A stretch of 64,000 bases of DNA from Bartonella apihabitans (GCF_030758755.1 NZ_CP132387.1:1302001-1366000), one strand, 5' to 3'; shown: positions 42,531 to 52,528, counted from the first letter of the stretch. Notes: a model not told the origin generated them from the letters alone. Numbers and translations are program-made.

Positions 42531-43402
42531 TATAAAATTGCCCCGCTTGGAATGATTCTGATTATCGCTGAGGCCAATAGACCAGACCGAATTGAATTCA
42601 ACAAGCATATCGCGCACATAAAATCAAGTGCAAACGAAAAATACAGAATTTATGTGACTTTTTATCCGTTTTTCTGGATAAATAGACATAAACTTTTTCA
42701 TTTAATATTGAACAATTTTTTATTTCTATCGAATAATTATTTTCTTAATGACGAAAATTTAAATTTATTTTTATTATCGTTTATTGTTGTTACTGGTGAT
42801 TAAAAAAAATTCACTCGATAGTTAATATTTTTTATCATTCACGCGTATCCCGCCTACCCCACATATCCTGCCTATCCGCCGTAGCTGGGCGATTAACGTG
42901 GTATTTTCGCGACTGAATACGAATCAGCGGAACATAACCGGTTACGCACCGAATAAAAATTTTTCGTTCGGAAAGAAGATGGGCTTATCAAATGCTGGCC
43001 TCTTTAGAACAATTGTGAAAAAGCAAAAGCGGATCGGGGATGCCTTTCCGGTATCAACAAACTCTCGAATGTTCGCTTATATTATTTCGAGCGCAATGGA
43101 CGTTTCGTTCCGGGCTTTAGACGGACCTGTGCATAATGCTGAAGATTATATTGAGCGTAAGGAAAATTCGGGAATAGCTTGCCTCCCCAATTCCTGACAA
43201 CCAACCATCATTTCTTGAGAAGATGCCCGCGCCGCCAGCAGAAACCGAAAAATTCTCTCTGTCAATTTGTAGAAAAAAATTCATCAACTTATTAAGTGTT
43301 CATAGTAAACAAAATTGAATAAAGTCGTTTAAATTCTTATTCCCTTTATATTTTGTAACAATCATAATAAAAAATCCCTGTTATATCATCATATAATAAA
43401 AA
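42531..43402. other. Intergenic region between the two autotransporters
   Basis: About 870 bases, AT-rich near 42640-42800. The promoter of the first autotransporter should lie at 42535-42800. A 99-codon plus-strand frame (42898-43197) has no ribosome site or recognisable family and is not called. Confidence 0.5.
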
Positions 43403-43430
43403 CCTGCACTCTTTATTTAAAGAATGCAGG
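43403..43430 (-). terminator. Terminator of the second autotransporter
   Basis: CCTGCA-c-TCTTT pairs with AAAGA-a-TGCAGG around a 4-base loop, one mismatch. On the minus strand a T-rich tract follows. It lies about 65 bases past the stop at 43496. Confidence 0.85.
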
Positions 43431-43495
43431 CTATCTTTTTATCTATTTCTCGTTTTTTTAAAAACCGTGTTACCGACAACAGCAACATCAATCGG

Positions 43496-44527
43496 TCAGA
43501 ATTGGTATTTGATCTTGAGGCCGCCTCCGCCGCCTTCGCGCCTACCAATAAAGCCCTGACCGGTGACATCAACACTCAATGCATCAATCGTGCTAACAGG
43601 CTTCATCGAAATACCTGCCTCCACAATGCCTGTGTCACCTTCAAGCGATGGCTTGTCCAGTTTCAATCCATAAGCACGGGCTGCAACTTCACCATCAAAT
43701 TCATGATCGTAAGCAATACCAACATATGGTTTGAGTTGTTGATTATAAATCATTGTATATCTTGTGCCGATGCGTAAACGCGAACTATCTGCTTCGTCAA
43801 AGTGCAAACGGTCACGACCGACATCAACGGTTTCACTATCAATCTTTGTCCAGAAATAGCGGCCATAGACGTCAACCGAATTACGTTCGTCGAAATTCAT
43901 GACATAACCGACACCACCATGTAGGCCGTAATAGTCCGCCCCACTGTCGTAATCACTCCCTTGGCCGAATTCGCCCAAAACGTCATCCGTGTCAAAATCG
44001 GTATCTATATGACCGGCACGGAATGATGCTTCCGCATAAAGCCCGTCTGCCTGACCTGCGTCAAGCTTGTTAACAAGACCCAAGCCTGTACCGGCAAAAT
44101 CGATCCGGCCAAGAACACCACCACCTGTATAGTGTGTGTCCCCGTCACCATGAACAGATGCATAATTGGCAAAGCTGTTATAGGTGTCATATGTACCGCG
44201 GCCATATTCGAAGAATGCGCCGAGCGTTACCGGATGTTTGTCTGCAAGTTCAAAGCCGGTTGCCAAGCCGACAGCCATATTGAAACCGTCAACATCTGCA
44301 TGACTTCCTGTCTTGTAACGGTTCGAGCTACCGTCAATGACAAAGAACGGCATCAAATTCATCTGCCATGGATTATTGCCACCCTCTGCAACAGAACTTT
44401 TGGCTGAACGAATACCGGCATTGGCTATCAAATCCGCTCCTTGATTCAAGAAGCCCAGAGATGCTGCACGTCCTTCCGAAAATGCCTTCGTTTGCGGGTT
44501 CAGACGACCCGCAAGCTCGCGGTTGCC
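43496..44527 (-). repeat. Duplicated autotransporter C-terminus, copy 2
   Basis: Colinear partner of 38997-40028. Only about eight residues of the encoded roughly 340 differ, for example W/L, E/D, L/V and I/L swaps. Most silent sites are shared too. Confidence 0.93.
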
Positions 44528-47176
44528 GCTTCCTCCCTGCTCACCATGCGTTGTATTTCCGGTGTTGTTCGTTCCATCGATACTGCCATTATGCGAATTG
44601 CCGGTATTGGAAGTGTCGCCGGTATTGCTGCTGTCATCTCCTGTATTGTTTCCGCCGTTGGTTCCTCCATTGTTGGTATCGCCAGAGTTTTCCTCTTTAA
44701 CAGCCTCACTGTTTTGAGCGGTTAGAACATAACCATCACCGGATTGTTCTGCCTTCATGTCATAGATCAGGAAATTGCCTTGTTTGACTTCCATATTAGA
44801 CGCCGACGCGTTGGCAACTTTATCAATAAGCGTAATTTTGTCGCCAACGGACAGGCGATTACCGTCGCTTTCAATTGCAACAGTATGCGTCGTATTGGCA
44901 AGATTAACAGGGTTGCCGCCGGTTATGTGAACCAGAGCCTGATTATTGACAACGTCCTTTGGCAGAACCCAGTTGTAATTTTGAACGTTTTCAATGCCCC
45001 CCAACTCGCCGCGGAAGTGAACGAGGTTCAATGTATTGCCGGTAAAGACATCCCCGGCCGATCTGGTCTCGCCATCAAAAAAACCACCGTAAACAGTGCC
45101 GCCGATTTTTACATTTCCACCTGTTAAAGTGATCAAATTATTCGTGGCATTGCCATTTGACGTAACACCACCGTAAACATTGCCATCAATAGTCGCATCT
45201 TCAATCGACACGCTGTTGTTTGTCGCATCACCAATAAGTGTTTTACCGCCTACACCGTATCTTAATAAATGTGCTCCCCCACTAATAGTGAGCGAATTTT
45301 CGCTTACATTACCATTTTCGGAAACACCTGCCACGACGCCCTTATTAACTTCGGCTTTCGAGGTCACCAACAAAGTATTTTTTAATGCCAAGCCAGATTG
45401 TGTATAGCCGCTGATAACCACGTTTACGTTTTTGGTGTCATTCTCAGGCGATGCCTCAATTTTTGCTTCATCAGAAATCGTAAGCGAATTGCCTTCGGCG
45501 TTACCCGATCCTTCGGTATTCTCCAACTTCTCAACGTAGCCGGAAGTTATATCACCTGTAACAGTGACCTTCTTGACCGTGACAACATTATTTGTGCTTG
45601 AACTGTTTGTTGAATAGCCCCCTGTAATCTGCCCATTGATTGTCCCGCCAGAAACATGAACCTCATTCTTATCAGTACCCTTGTTAGCTTGACCGGCGAA
45701 AATATTGCCGCTGACAGACCCTCCGGTAACATTAATTACGTTATGATCAGCACGGCCATTCGTTGCTTGTCCCCCGACAACAAATTTCCCGACCGAACCG
45801 CCGTTTAACGTGACAGTGTTATCGGATACATCGCCCAATTTACTAAGACCGGCAACGAGATTTCCTTTTACGTTTGTTCCGTCGCCACTCATGGTAACGG
45901 CATTACCTGTCACATTACCCGCTGTGTCGGCTCCGCCGCCCAAAACATCTTCCTCGACAGTTCCACCGGTAATGGTAACCTGATTACCTGACACGCTGAC
46001 AGCATTCGGATTGTTGCCACTATATTGCGAGCGTCCGCCAATAATCCGATTCGCTACTGTCCCCCCAGACATTTCAACCGTATTTTGTTTCACTGAGCCG
46101 TGCATGGACACCCCGCCGTAGCCACGTTGAACCGCTCCCCCATTGATGACGAGTTTATTTCCTTGTGCTGTGCCATTCAGCGCAATGCCGCCCCCGGCCT
46201 CAGCGACATTGGCATTTCCCGAAATCGTTGTCACATTATTTGTTGCTGAACCATTACCTACGTCAACTGATCCGCCATAAGCAGATGAATTTACAGTGCT
46301 GGTACCGGAAATGGTTATGCTATTTCCATCGGCAGCACCCTGTTCGGCTTCTCCAAAAATAAATCCCCCTGCAATCTGTGATGCTATTGCCGAGCCATCC
46401 ATAATGACGTGATTATTGGAAACCGACGCACCCTTGGAAGATGCACCGCCTGCAACCAAAACAGTAGTCGTACCGCCATTCAGGGTTAATGTGTTGTTGT
46501 CAACTACACCTGTAGCGTTCGTGTAACCGGCGAAAATATTATTTCCGTAGCTGCCACTTTTGACCACAACGGAATTATTTTTGACATCTCCACTTGATGA
46601 ACTGCCACCATAAGTAACTCTGGATACTGTTCCTCCATTTAGTGTCACAGTGTTGCCAGATGCACCGGTCGCCCCAGCTCCGCCGACGATCACTCCGGCA
46701 ACATTTCCTCCGGAAAACTCGACGCTGTTATTGTTGGCGCTCCCCTTGTTGGAAACGCCGCCATCAACTTCGCCACCAATTTGACCGTCGGTTATAATAA
46801 CTTTATTGCCGTCGGCAACAAAATCGCCTTCCCCGACAATTGCTCCATAAACATCTCCGGTAACTTTCGCTTTTCCCTGGATATTAACGGTATTTCGTGA
46901 AGTAGTCCGGTTCCTTACTGATGCTCCTGCAACGGTATCGGGAGCTTTATAGTCATCTGTCAAGTTATCCGTATTATCTATCGTGACTGTATTTCCCTGA
47001 CCACTCAGGTGAGATGTCACGTAAGTTCCGTTATCTTCACTATGGTAATTGTTATAATCAGCCTCAGTACCATTATATGTGATTTCTTCAGCCCATGCAG
47101 TGGACATATTTGCCCCTGCAACCGCCAATACCAACGTCAAAGCCGACACTGTTGTACTGAAATATTTCTTATTCAT
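43496..47176 (-). CDS. Large autotransporter (type Va), repeat passenger plus beta-barrel, copy 2
   Basis: 1226 residues from MNKKYFSTTV at 47176. The signal peptide ends at about A29 (AWA). The passenger has the same GG-x-N-x-V repeats as its twin, matching block by block but clearly diverged. Before the barrel it carries a Gly/Asn/Thr/Ser-rich linker of about 60 residues (units such as GDTNNGG, NTGDTSNTGN) that the twin lacks. The barrel ends KIKYQF. Both genes share the sequence CGGGGCA about 8-12 bases before the ATG. Tandem duplication with later passenger divergence is the simplest origin. Confidence 0.93.
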   Translation of the reverse strand: MNKKYFSTTVSALTLVLAVAGANMSTAWAEEITYNGTEADYNNYHSEDNGTYVTSHLSGQGNTVTIDNTDNLTDDYKAPDTVAGASVRNRTTSRNTVNIQGKAKVTGDVYGAIVGEGDFVADGNKVIITDGQIGGEVDGGVSNKGSANNNSVEFSGGNVAGVIVGGAGATGASGNTVTLNGGTVSRVTYGGSSSSGDVKNNSVVVKSGSYGNNIFAGYTNATGVVDNNTLTLNGGTTTVLVAGGASSKGASVSNNHVIMDGSAIASQIAGGFIFGEAEQGAADGNSITISGTSTVNSSAYGGSVDVGNGSATNNVTTISGNANVAEAGGGIALNGTAQGNKLVINGGAVQRGYGGVSMHGSVKQNTVEMSGGTVANRIIGGRSQYSGNNPNAVSVSGNQVTITGGTVEEDVLGGGADTAGNVTGNAVTMSGDGTNVKGNLVAGLSKLGDVSDNTVTLNGGSVGKFVVGGQATNGRADHNVINVTGGSVSGNIFAGQANKGTDKNEVHVSGGTINGQITGGYSTNSSSTNNVVTVKKVTVTGDITSGYVEKLENTEGSGNAEGNSLTISDEAKIEASPENDTKNVNVVISGYTQSGLALKNTLLVTSKAEVNKGVVAGVSENGNVSENSLTISGGAHLLRYGVGGKTLIGDATNNSVSIEDATIDGNVYGGVTSNGNATNNLITLTGGNVKIGGTVYGGFFDGETRSAGDVFTGNTLNLVHFRGELGGIENVQNYNWVLPKDVVNNQALVHITGGNPVNLANTTHTVAIESDGNRLSVGDKITLIDKVANASASNMEVKQGNFLIYDMKAEQSGDGYVLTAQNSEAVKEENSGDTNNGGTNGGNNTGDDSSNTGDTSNTGNSHNGSIDGTNNTGNTTHGEQGGSGNRELAGRLNPQTKAFSEGRAASLGFLNQGADLIANAGIRSAKSSVAEGGNNPWQMNLMPFFVIDGSSNRYKTGSHADVDGFNMAVGLATGFELADKHPVTLGAFFEYGRGTYDTYNSFANYASVHGDGDTHYTGGGVLGRIDFAGTGLGLVNKLDAGQADGLYAEASFRAGHIDTDFDTDDVLGEFGQGSDYDSGADYYGLHGGVGYVMNFDERNSVDVYGRYFWTKIDSETVDVGRDRLHFDEADSSRLRIGTRYTMIYNQQLKPYVGIAYDHEFDGEVAARAYGLKLDKPSLEGDTGIVEAGISMKPVSTIDALSVDVTGQGFIGRREGGGGGLKIKYQF

Positions 47177-48570
47177 TATGAAAATGCCCCGTTGAGAATT
47201 ATTTGCTGATAACGACAGACCAGCTCCTTTTAAAACTCCGAAGCATAACACGCACATAAATTCAAGTTCAGATCAAGCAGAAAAAAATAGTTTTAGTTAA
47301 TTTTATGCTATTCTTTGGCTAATTTATCACAGTTATTTTCATTTATAGTTGAAAAAAATCTTCTTCTTATAGGATAAATCTCTGTAAAATAATGAAAAAT
47401 CGTTATTTTCTCGATTTTTTAGCACTCAAACAGATAAATCAACCTAGAGTAGATTATGCTTTTTGATCGTCCACATTCAGATTGAAGCTTGGCGGCTTCT
47501 TAGCGAATCTATAATACTTTCGGACAATAACCAATTCGATTAAATCTGAAATCTCTTTCGCGACGCATCGAGAGCTGATACCGCAATTCAAAATGTCATT
47601 GATAACCGATTTGATGACCGTAATTGAACGCGTTTTCAGAAACGCCCGATCTGTCGGCAGCAATTTTCAAGCTTGTTTTAATTGGACAAGATTTAATTAC
47701 TCGCCACCCCTTTTTAAAACGACCTGAATTTTTAAAAAAATCCCGATTGATTGAAGTTTATCACTCATAAATTGCCGGTGTCGGAAACCCAAATGAAGAT
47801 CACATTAAACGATCGCTGTTGTGCGTTACAAAAGCGGTTTGCAATCAGGTGTGACGCGTACTGTGGTAATGCGGTTAAAAATTATAACTTTTCTCAGACT
47901 CTATAAAACCAACATGTGGAGGTGATGATAGGAGCTGAAATAGACGGCATTAATAAATACCCAATCTACAAGTGTAGCCGATATAAAGGAGCCGACAAAA
48001 AGCCCGTAACAACATATCGGTCATGAAATTTCAGGCAAAAACCTCCGGAAAGCATCCTGTCCGACATTATCATTTAACAGGGTACACAGGTTGAATAACG
48101 CCCTCACCATTTTCAAGGTTTTGCAATTTGAAAAACCGGATAATAATATGAGAGGACTTTTTATAATTTTAATTTGATTTTATATTATTATATTTTAATC
48201 AATAAAAACAATAATATTCAAGTTAAACCGCTATTCATAATATATACTAGATAATTTATTCAAGTTTATTTACTTGAATTGATAGCCATTCACATAATGA
48301 TATTTTTTTCTTGAATTTATTTCACCTCTTCAAAAAACTGTTACAGGCCGGAAAACAGATTTTCAAATCAAGCTTTATGTTATTATTAACCTCCATTTTT
48401 AAAGAGATGCAAAACATCAATCGAAAAGCTCATCGTGTTCTTGATATTCCTAATTCCGGACACGTTTGATCTGCTTCGGTGTGTTTTCATGTCTTTGAAA
48501 ACGGATTGCAGTATTTCCTCAATGCAATTTTGATGTCAATTTTCGGGATATATTTTCGGGAGGAGAGTTT
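47177..48570. other. Long AT-rich intergenic region
   Basis: About 1.4 kb between divergent autotransporter and regulator. 48160-48330 is extremely AT-rich. Small frames include a 69-codon minus-strand one (47454-47663) and a roughly 33-codon plus-strand one starting ATGATAGGAGCTGAAATAGA near 47924; neither is recognised. It presumably holds both promoters and possibly decayed genes. Confidence 0.5.
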
Positions 48571-49608
48571 TTGTCAGCTATAGCTTATTCACGTCTCAGA
48601 AAAGCCGGGATTAAACGTGTCAACACATCCGATATAGCAAGACTGACGGGGATGAGCCGGAGCACGGTCGATCGTGTTTTGAATGAACGTGGAAGTGTGT
48701 CGGAAACGACCCGCAAAAAAATTATTGCTGCTGCGCGGGAACTTGGTATGAAACGCGTTCTGCCGGATCTCTGGCACGGCACATACCGTATCGAACTTAT
48801 TATTCCCAAAAATGGGCCTCGCAACCACTCCCCTTTATGGGGAGAAATTGATGCTTTGGCGCAAATTCATGCCCGCAATTTACCGTCATATATTTCATTA
48901 CACCGCACACTCATTCCGGAAGGCGACCACGATAACCTTTATAAAGCGATTTTAACGCCTCCTTTCCAGCGCAATGCACTGATTATAGCAGCCGGATCGG
49001 ATGAAGCTGCAATCCCTGCACTTCGTGAAGTGGCGAAACGTGGCGAGCAAATTGTCACGATTGTCAATGACGTACCGATTGATGTCGACCATCTTTATGG
49101 TGGCGTTGACAATTTTGTTCAGGGTGAAACGGCCGGACAATTAATGAATGGATTATTGCGCAATGATGGAGAGATTCTTGTTATTCAAGGTTCAATCAAA
49201 CGGCGTGAACATCGCGATCGTGTTGTCGGCTTTATGAAAATAATCAATCAACACTGTCCGGTCATCATTCAAGAAACCACTGAAGATGACGATATGACCA
49301 ACGCGATTGTGCTCCAGACATTAAAAAAACATCATATCGTCGGAATATATTCAACAGTCCATGCACCGGACGCTATCGGCGATATTTTGAAAAAAATGCC
49401 CGACCGGCCAAAGTGGATCAGCCATGAATTGAGTGATCAGCACAAATTGCTTCTTCAACAAGACGTGATTGACTTCGTTCTTGATCAGGATGTCGACACA
49501 CAAGTCGCATGGGCAATAGCCAATGCAGCAGCCCCGATTCTGGCGGGAAATCACGGTACTCATCTGAAACAGCCAGAATTTAAAATTTTTTGCAAAACAA
49601 ATATCTGA
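48571..49608 (+). CDS. LacI-family transcriptional regulator
   Basis: 345 residues. The start is TTG at 48571 with a strong GGAGGAGAG 5-8 bases before it. The helix-turn-helix is at about residues 18-42 (NTSDIARLTGMSRSTVDRVL), followed by the hinge region and a periplasmic-binding-protein-like sensor domain (about 75-330). The sensor resembles those of sugar or polyol regulators, but I cannot name the ligand. It lies directly upstream of the quinoprotein dehydrogenase in the same direction, so it may control that gene and pqq. Confidence 0.9.
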   Translation: MSAIAYSRLRKAGIKRVNTSDIARLTGMSRSTVDRVLNERGSVSETTRKKIIAAARELGMKRVLPDLWHGTYRIELIIPKNGPRNHSPLWGEIDALAQIHARNLPSYISLHRTLIPEGDHDNLYKAILTPPFQRNALIIAAGSDEAAIPALREVAKRGEQIVTIVNDVPIDVDHLYGGVDNFVQGETAGQLMNGLLRNDGEILVIQGSIKRREHRDRVVGFMKIINQHCPVIIQETTEDDDMTNAIVLQTLKKHHIVGIYSTVHAPDAIGDILKKMPDRPKWISHELSDQHKLLLQQDVIDFVLDQDVDTQVAWAIANAAAPILAGNHGTHLKQPEFKIFCKTNI

Positions 49609-49705
49609 AAAGGCAAGGTTTTAATTGCCTCAATTGCGTCATTTTAGTAGCGCCTCACGCCTTGCCGCTTTGCTATTGTCAGACTAGACAAAATTAGAGA
49701 CAAAA

Positions 49706-49742
49706 TGTCGCAGGTTAAACCGGAAATGAGAATTTCCCGACA
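49706..49742. promoter_or_regulatory. Candidate dyad element between regulator and dehydrogenase gene
   Basis: TGTCG ... CGACA encloses GGAAAT-GAGA-ATTTCC. It lies about 150 bases before the dehydrogenase start. It could be an operator or an RNA hairpin; there is no T-run. Confidence 0.3.
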
Positions 49743-49756
49743 TCTGCATATTTTGA

Positions 49757-49894
49757 AAGGCTTCTAACCTTTGTTTTCTCGAAAAGTTGCTAATTGATCA
49801 AGCAGAAACGGAATTTATTGAAGCGGTGCATCGAAAATTTGTCGGTCTCTTGATTGATGGGCGAGGTAATCCAATAGATTGGGAGTATAAATGA
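49757..49894 (+). pseudogene. Short coding-like relic overlapping the dehydrogenase start
   Basis: A frame open for 45 codons with no ATG (a TTG at 49787 is the best possible start, without ribosome site) encodes EAVHRKFVGLLIDGRGNPID and stops at TGA 49892-49894. It overlaps the dehydrogenase ATG as ATGA. The text looks like the end of a real protein, so it may be the remnant of a gene once coupled to the dehydrogenase. I do not recognise the family. Confidence 0.3.
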
Positions 49895-52338
49895 CAAATT
49901 GGAAAATCTGGACGCTACGCGTCCTTGGGATCATTGCCCTCTTATTGGGGCTAGCACTCACCATTGGCGGTATCTGGCTCATAGCACTAGGCGGCTCCTG
50001 GTTTTATGCCATCGCCGGTATAGCCATGATGGTGATCGGCATTGACGTTTTCAGACGTCGTGCTACGGCTTTATGGGTTGCCTATGGGCTGCTCATTGTT
50101 GATCTTTTATGGGCATTTTGGGAAGTCGGCTTCGATTTTTGGCAACTTGTGCCAAGAATTATGGTATTTCTCGTTTTTGCTTTGGTCGTTTCTATTATTT
50201 CACCGGCATTGCTCAAGAAAAATGGCGCAAAGTCGTTTTCCGCAATGTTCGCAACGATCAGTTCTGTGGTCCTTGCCATTGCTGTCGTTGCGGTTCTCGC
50301 CAATATGCCGCGTCCGCATGCATTGGTAACCGCAAGTGGTGAAAAGTCGCCTGTTGTCTATGAAGACGCAGGAAAGGACAGCGGAAATGATTGGCCTGCA
50401 TGGGGTCGCAACACCAAAGGCAACCGTTATGCCCAATTCGACCAGATAAACAAATCCAACGTCAAGGATTTGAAAGTTGCCTGGACTTATCATACAGGCG
50501 ATCTTGCAATCGACGGTGCAGAATATCAGGTCACGCCACTCAAAGTGGATGACACGGTTTACCTTTGCACACCGCTCAACAAGATTATTGCACTTGATGC
50601 AACAACCGGCACTGAAAAATGGAAATATGATCCGAAGCCAAAAATCTTCCAGAGTACAAAAGGCTGGAAGAGATGCCGTGGCGTTGGCTATACGGACCTC
50701 ACAGAGCAGTATGAACAGGCTGCTGCCAATCATTCAGCATCAAACGGTGATAACGAAAACAGCAGCAATAGTCAGGCTGCCCTTCCGACAGTTTGCCGTA
50801 AACGTATTGTTGTAACCACAATTGACGCACGTCTCTTCACACTTGACGCTGAAACCGGCAAGCTTTGTGACGGCTTTGGCGACAATGGTTTTGTTGACCT
50901 GACTGTTGGTCTTACAAAAGAACCGCCTACAAGTGATCAAGGCTCGTACAATATCACCTCCGCTCCGCTTGTTGCCGAAGGTGTGATCGTTGTTGGTGGA
51001 CGGTTGAACGATAACCTGACGGTTGGTGAACCTTCCGGCGTTGTCCGTGGTTTTGATGCCATTACCGGTAAAATTCTCTGGGCATGGGATGCAGCACGCG
51101 GTGCAAAAGACAGCACTCCGCTTCCTGCCGGTCAGACCTATGCGCCTGAAACACCGAATTTCTGGGGCACGGCCGCCTATGATCCGAAGCTTCACCTTGT
51201 CTATTTCCCGACAGGTAACCAGACTCCGGACTTCTGGACAGGCAATCGCCACCCCTATTCGGATGAATATAACGACTCTATCGTTGCGGTAGACATAAAA
51301 ACAGGTAAGGAAGCATGGCATTTCAGAACTGCCAATAGAGATCAGTTCGACTATGACGTTTCTTCCCAGCCTATTCTTTATGACCTCCCAAGACCTGATG
51401 GTTCCGTTGTACCGGTTGTTATCCAATTGACAAAACGTGGCGAGATATTCGTTCTTGACCGCCGCAATGGCCAACCGGTCTATCCGGTCGAGCAACGCGC
51501 TGTCGCCACAGATGCGATGCCGGGCATGAATGTTGCACCGACACAACCCTTCTCGGCTCTTTCAGTTGGTACTGAAAGACTTAAAGAATCCGATATGTGG
51601 GGTGCTACCATCTTCGATCAACTCGTTTGCCGTATCGCATTCAAATCGATGCGTTGGGAAGGCGAATGGACACCATTGTCGGATAAGAAACGTACTCTTA
51701 TTTTCCCCGGCTATTATGGTGGCATGAACTGGGGTGGCGGCGCAATCGATGCTGCAACCGGTACGCTTATCGTCAATGATATCCGCATGGCACAATGGGG
51801 CCGTTTCATTAAACAGGATGTCGCTGTAAAAATCGGTTTGAAACCGACCACAGAAGGCGAATATTCAACGCAAACCGGCACTCCTTGGGGTGTTGAACGT
51901 TCGATGTTCGTTTCTCCGCTCGGTATACCGTGCTTTAAACCGCCATTTGGTTCATTGACTGCTATCGACCTTGTTACCGGAAAAACAAAATGGCAGGTTC
52001 CGCTTGGCTCTGTTCAGGATGCACCGGTTCACGGATTTGTTCCCGGCGTTTATATCCCGATTGGAATGCCGACAATGGGTGGACCGCTTGTTACCGGCGG
52101 TGGATTGACCTTCTTCCATGGTTCGCTTGATTATTACATCCGTGCATTTGATAGCGACACCGGTAAAGAACTATGGCGCGGTCGCCTGCCCGTTGGTGGA
52201 CAAGGTGCACCAATGTCATATATCGGCAAAGATGGAAAACAGTATATCGTTGCCGTTGTGGGTGGTGCCACACGCACAGGAACCAACAAAAACCGTTCCG
52301 ATCTGGTAATCGCCTACAGTTTGCCGGATAAAAAATAA
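49891..52338 (+). CDS. gcd: Membrane-bound PQQ-dependent dehydrogenase (glucose/quinate/polyol family)
   Basis: 815 residues. Five hydrophobic helices (about 8-138) anchor the protein and offer the ubiquinone site; the rest is a periplasmic eight-bladed propeller that binds PQQ. Family motifs: DWPAWGRNTKGNRY (168-180), CRGVGY (262-267), SDMWGATIFDQLVCR, GGPLVTGGGLTFFHG and GGQGAPMSY near the end. From remembered alignment to E. coli Gcd, the catalytic Asp (D484 in NRDQFDYD) and Lys515 (TKRGEIFVLDRRNG) are kept, but the residues around them (HHDLWD in E. coli) and the substrate His in SYHE (here GYTD, T268) differ. Glucose is thus uncertain; quinate, inositol or polyols are possible. An Asn/Ser-rich insert lies at 280-295. 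The gene is followed by pqqABCDE. Confidence 0.88.
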   Translation: MTNWKIWTLRVLGIIALLLGLALTIGGIWLIALGGSWFYAIAGIAMMVIGIDVFRRRATALWVAYGLLIVDLLWAFWEVGFDFWQLVPRIMVFLVFALVVSIISPALLKKNGAKSFSAMFATISSVVLAIAVVAVLANMPRPHALVTASGEKSPVVYEDAGKDSGNDWPAWGRNTKGNRYAQFDQINKSNVKDLKVAWTYHTGDLAIDGAEYQVTPLKVDDTVYLCTPLNKIIALDATTGTEKWKYDPKPKIFQSTKGWKRCRGVGYTDLTEQYEQAAANHSASNGDNENSSNSQAALPTVCRKRIVVTTIDARLFTLDAETGKLCDGFGDNGFVDLTVGLTKEPPTSDQGSYNITSAPLVAEGVIVVGGRLNDNLTVGEPSGVVRGFDAITGKILWAWDAARGAKDSTPLPAGQTYAPETPNFWGTAAYDPKLHLVYFPTGNQTPDFWTGNRHPYSDEYNDSIVAVDIKTGKEAWHFRTANRDQFDYDVSSQPILYDLPRPDGSVVPVVIQLTKRGEIFVLDRRNGQPVYPVEQRAVATDAMPGMNVAPTQPFSALSVGTERLKESDMWGATIFDQLVCRIAFKSMRWEGEWTPLSDKKRTLIFPGYYGGMNWGGGAIDAATGTLIVNDIRMAQWGRFIKQDVAVKIGLKPTTEGEYSTQTGTPWGVERSMFVSPLGIPCFKPPFGSLTAIDLVTGKTKWQVPLGSVQDAPVHGFVPGVYIPIGMPTMGGPLVTGGGLTFFHGSLDYYIRAFDSDTGKELWRGRLPVGGQGAPMSYIGKDGKQYIVAVVGGATRTGTNKNRSDLVIAYSLPDKK

Positions 52339-52359
52339 AAGGGACATTCTGCCCTTTTT
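52337..52359 (+). terminator. Terminator after the PQQ dehydrogenase gene
   Basis: AAAAGGG pairs with CCCTTTT around an 8-base loop, followed by T residues. It begins at the end of the stop codon (52336-52338). Confidence 0.65.
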
Positions 52360-52365
52360 GAAAAA

Positions 52366-52392
52366 GCTTCTTCCGGTCTATCCGGCAGAAGC
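52366..52392 (+). promoter_or_regulatory. Hairpin in the pqqA leader
   Basis: GCTTCT-t-CCGG pairs with CCGG-c-AGAAGC around a 5-base loop. It ends about 20 bases before the pqqA ribosome site (AAGGAG) and has no T-run, so it may stabilise the message or regulate it. Confidence 0.5.
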
Positions 52393-52422
52393 AATAAACC
52401 CGAATATTGAAGGAGAAAAACG

Positions 52423-52518
52423 ATGAAAAAAACATGGAAAAAACCGTCTATGTGTCAAGTCGCTGCAGGAATGGAAATTTCCCGTTACTTGCCAGCGGAA
52501 GTAAAGAACAAACGTTGA
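52423..52518 (+). CDS. pqqA: PQQ precursor peptide PqqA
   Basis: 31 residues, below the usual ORF cut-off. It has the diagnostic Glu-x3-Tyr pair, E18 and Y22, in GMEISRY; PqqE links these two residues and they become the PQQ skeleton. The start MKKTWKKPSM is preceded by AAGGAG at good distance. It is the first gene of pqqABCDE. Confidence 0.95.
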   Translation: MKKTWKKPSMCQVAAGMEISRYLPAEVKNKR

Positions 52519-52528
52519 TTTGAAGGTG

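Noticed and set aside
42898-43197. 99-codon frame between the autotransporters
   Set aside because: No ribosome site, no recognisable family and poor composition for a gene of this organism.
47454-47663. 69-codon minus-strand frame upstream of the second autotransporter
   Set aside because: No supported start or motif; kept only as a remark in the intergenic entry.
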